From CAXMNX01 sp964194845 (GTDB lineage Bacteria; Pseudomonadota; Alphaproteobacteria; Rhodobacterales; Rhodobacteraceae): a stretch of 5,326 nucleotides of DNA. This document shows positions 5,265-5,326 of this stretch, piece by piece (positions within the stretch are counted from its first letter, which is position 1; each line of letters begins with the position of its first letter). The stretch spans positions 1-5,326 of the forward strand of contig CAXMNX010000070.1 of NCBI GenBank assembly GCA_964194845.1, in the 5' to 3' direction. Position numbers and translations under genes: made by a program. The notes beneath the pieces were generated by a model that did not search any database, was not told the DNA's origin, and worked only from the letters and a program-made list of their open reading frames with translations.

Positions 5265-5326
5265 GCCGATCCTGTCCTTGCGGGGACTGACCCGCGACTT
5301 TGGTGCGTTCCGCGCTGTGGATGGGG
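5257..5326 (+). CDS. ABC transporter ATP-binding protein, N-terminal fragment (branched-chain amino acid type likely)
   Basis: Only 23 codons are in the window: 'MAEPILSLRGLTRDFGAFRA' followed by V-D-G. The pattern 'hLxhrgLTrxFGxxxAVdg' is the standard first strand and A-loop region of ABC ATPases, with Phe of 'DFG' in the place of the aromatic residue that stacks on adenine. It looks most like the LivG/LptB/high-affinity branched-chain amino acid transport group ('LxVrgLTrxFGGlvAVddv'), but subtype is uncertain without the Walker A and later parts. ATG 5257 overlaps the end of the AKR gene by 8 bases. No strong Shine-Dalgarno is seen, consistent with coupled translation from the upstream gene. 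Confidence 0.8.
   Translation, partial: MAEPILSLRGLTRDFGAFRAVDG

Overview
The window looks like chromosomal DNA from an alphaproteobacterium, most likely a marine Rhodobacteraceae (Roseobacter-type). This is judged from the moderately high GC, the codon use, the gene families and the style of the intergenic repeats. It is inference from memory, not a database result. The theme is oxidoreductases: three intact aldo/keto reductases (AKRs), the tail of a short-chain dehydrogenase/reductase (SDR), and a decayed locus that joins a beta-hydroxyacid dehydrogenase to a sterol-desaturase-type hydroxylase.

Left part (1-1551). The 3' end of a plus-strand SDR converges on a minus-strand AKR (228-1214) of the D-threo-aldose / L-fucose dehydrogenase type. 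Immediately upstream of that AKR on the same strand is a chimeric pseudogene (1248-1551). Its 5' part is the NAD(P)-binding start of a 3-hydroxyisobutyrate dehydrogenase-like gene, which carries a one-base frameshift. Its 3' part is the C-terminal tail, with the third histidine box, of a fatty acid hydroxylase/sterol desaturase family gene. A deletion has fused the two.

Middle (1564-2135). About 570 bases without a credible gene. It holds a tandem array with a 60-bp period (two near-identical copies plus one diverged and one shortened copy) and two short perfect inverted repeats.

Right part (2136-5326). A minus-strand gene encodes an unusual fusion of an AKR domain with a C-terminal Rid/YjgF-like domain. 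Divergently, across a short control region with overlapping inverted repeats and a TTGACA box, runs a tightly packed plus-strand operon. It consists of a TIGR04076-like small protein, a second AKR paralogous to the AKR half of the fusion (4-bp ATGA overlap), and the start of an ABC transporter ATPase (8-bp overlap). The fusion keeps the full AKR catalytic tetrad, whereas the operon AKR has Phe where the catalytic His should be. The Rid domain lacks the Arg that defines the imine deaminases. The pair of paralogous AKRs, the Rid domain, the TIGR04076 protein and a transporter suggest an uncharacterised pathway for uptake and reduction of an imported small molecule. The substrate cannot be read from the sequence.
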